Shown here in pieces: positions 5,564-6,031 of a stretch of DNA of 6,031 nucleotides. The position numbers were made by a program, and so were the translations under genes. The stretch covers positions 1 to 6,031 of the forward strand of contig JAJXZN010000285.1 of NCBI GenBank assembly GCA_021780015.1. Reading direction: 5' to 3'. The number at the start of each line of letters is the position of its first letter. Position 1 is the stretch's first letter. Origin of the DNA: Pseudomonadota bacterium. GTDB taxonomy: Bacteria; Pseudomonadota; Alphaproteobacteria; Rhizobiales; Beijerinckiaceae. The notes under the pieces are model-generated. The model saw only the letters and a program-made list of their open reading frames with translations, had not been told where the DNA came from and made no database searches.

Positions 5564-6031
5564 GTGCCGCGCCTTCACGTTTGCTCGCTTTTTCGGATTT
5601 CCGAAATCACCGAGGCGACGGGTGCAAAATCGCTCGTCACGCTGATCAACCGCGACATTCACGTCGAGCGGCCGCAGTCGATCGCCCCGGAGCGGCATCT
5701 GCATGTTGCGATCTCCGATATTTGCGAGGCCACCGAAGGGCATGTGCTGGCCGACGCCGGCCATGTCGAAACCCTGATTGATTTCGTTCGCGCCTGGGAC
5801 CGGGCGCAACCGCTGGTGATTCATTGTTTCGCCGGCGTCAGCCGTTCGACGGCGGCCGCCTACATCACAGCCTGCGCTCTCAATCCCGATACGCGCGAAA
5901 GCGAGATAGCCCGGCGCCTGCGGCACGCTTCGCCGACCGCCACGCCGAATGCGCATCTTGTCGGCCTCGCCGACCGGATTCTGGCGCGCGGCGGCCGCAT
6001 GAGCGCCGCCATCAAGCAGATCGGCCGCGGC
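5564..6031 (+). CDS. Cysteine-based protein tyrosine/dual-specificity phosphatase, incomplete at the right edge
   Basis: 156 codons are open from GTG 5564 to the window edge with no stop. The P-loop HCFAGVSRS at residues 87-95 is the HCx5R signature of cysteine phosphatases, with nucleophile Cys88 and phosphate-binding Arg94. The expected general acid is probably Asp52 in HVAISDI. The first strand PRLHVCSLF and the helix after the loop (STAAAYITACAL) fit the small tyrosine-phosphatase-like proteins of Rhizobiales. These are about 160-170 residues as I recall, so the stop is probably just outside the window. The substrate is unknown; such enzymes act on phosphotyrosine, phosphoserine/threonine or phosphoinositides. 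It follows the HD gene after 120 bases and may have its own promoter. It is not ATG-started, so a search restricted to ATG would miss it. Confidence 0.88.
   Translation, partial: MPRLHVCSLFRISEITEATGAKSLVTLINRDIHVERPQSIAPERHLHVAISDICEATEGHVLADAGHVETLIDFVRAWDRAQPLVIHCFAGVSRSTAAAYITACALNPDTRESEIARRLRHASPTATPNAHLVGLADRILARGGRMSAAIKQIGRG

Noticed and set aside
1..6031. Mobile element, phage, CRISPR or defence-system content
   Set aside because: All genes are recognisable housekeeping families, there are no direct-repeat arrays, transposase motifs or attachment-like repeats, and base and codon use looks even throughout.

Overview
The window reads as a compact, GC-rich stretch of core chromosome from an alphaproteobacterium, most likely of the order Hyphomicrobiales (Rhizobiales), perhaps near the Beijerinckiaceae. 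The placement is inferred from protein families recognised from memory: an RT0821/Lpp0805-type surface lipoprotein beside pdxH, a TIGR02301-family protein behind a Nudix gene, and the order dihydroorotase / ygfZ / tag / HD hydrolase / tyrosine phosphatase. I see no mobile element, tRNA, rRNA, CRISPR array or phage gene, and no gene-free stretch longer than about 120 bases.

Layout. The left edge (1-212, minus) holds the first 70 residues of a lipoprotein. It diverges from a plus-strand group of three tightly packed genes: pdxH (293-892, GTG start), a Nudix hydrolase (889-1332, overlapping pdxH by four bases) and an exported TIGR02301-family protein (1337-1897). This group runs tail to tail, with a 3-base gap, into a minus-strand dihydroorotase-family gene (1901-3226). 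A 95-base divergent region with an AT-rich core and a 6+6 inverted repeat separates that gene from a second plus-strand group: ygfZ (3322-4164), tag (4161-4778, four-base ATGA overlap) and a YfbR-like HD hydrolase (4780-5442). After a 120-base gap comes a tyrosine phosphatase with a GTG start and a good Shine-Dalgarno sequence (5564 to the right edge, incomplete).

How the genes relate. PdxH makes pyridoxal phosphate, the dihydroorotase homologue belongs to pyrimidine or cyclic-amide metabolism, and YgfZ supports iron-sulfur enzymes. Nudix, Tag and the HD hydrolase act on damaged or surplus nucleotides and bases. The common flavour is housekeeping and nucleotide sanitation; a joint pathway is inference from gene order only. 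I found no evidence of a previously undescribed system. The points most worth a second look are a Gln in place of the first metal-binding His of the dihydroorotase, an Asp in place of the Tag base-recognition Glu, a His-Pro tract in the exported protein, an extra residue in the HD loop, and the shared promoter region. Three genes here have non-ATG or edge-truncated starts and are easy to miss or mis-start.
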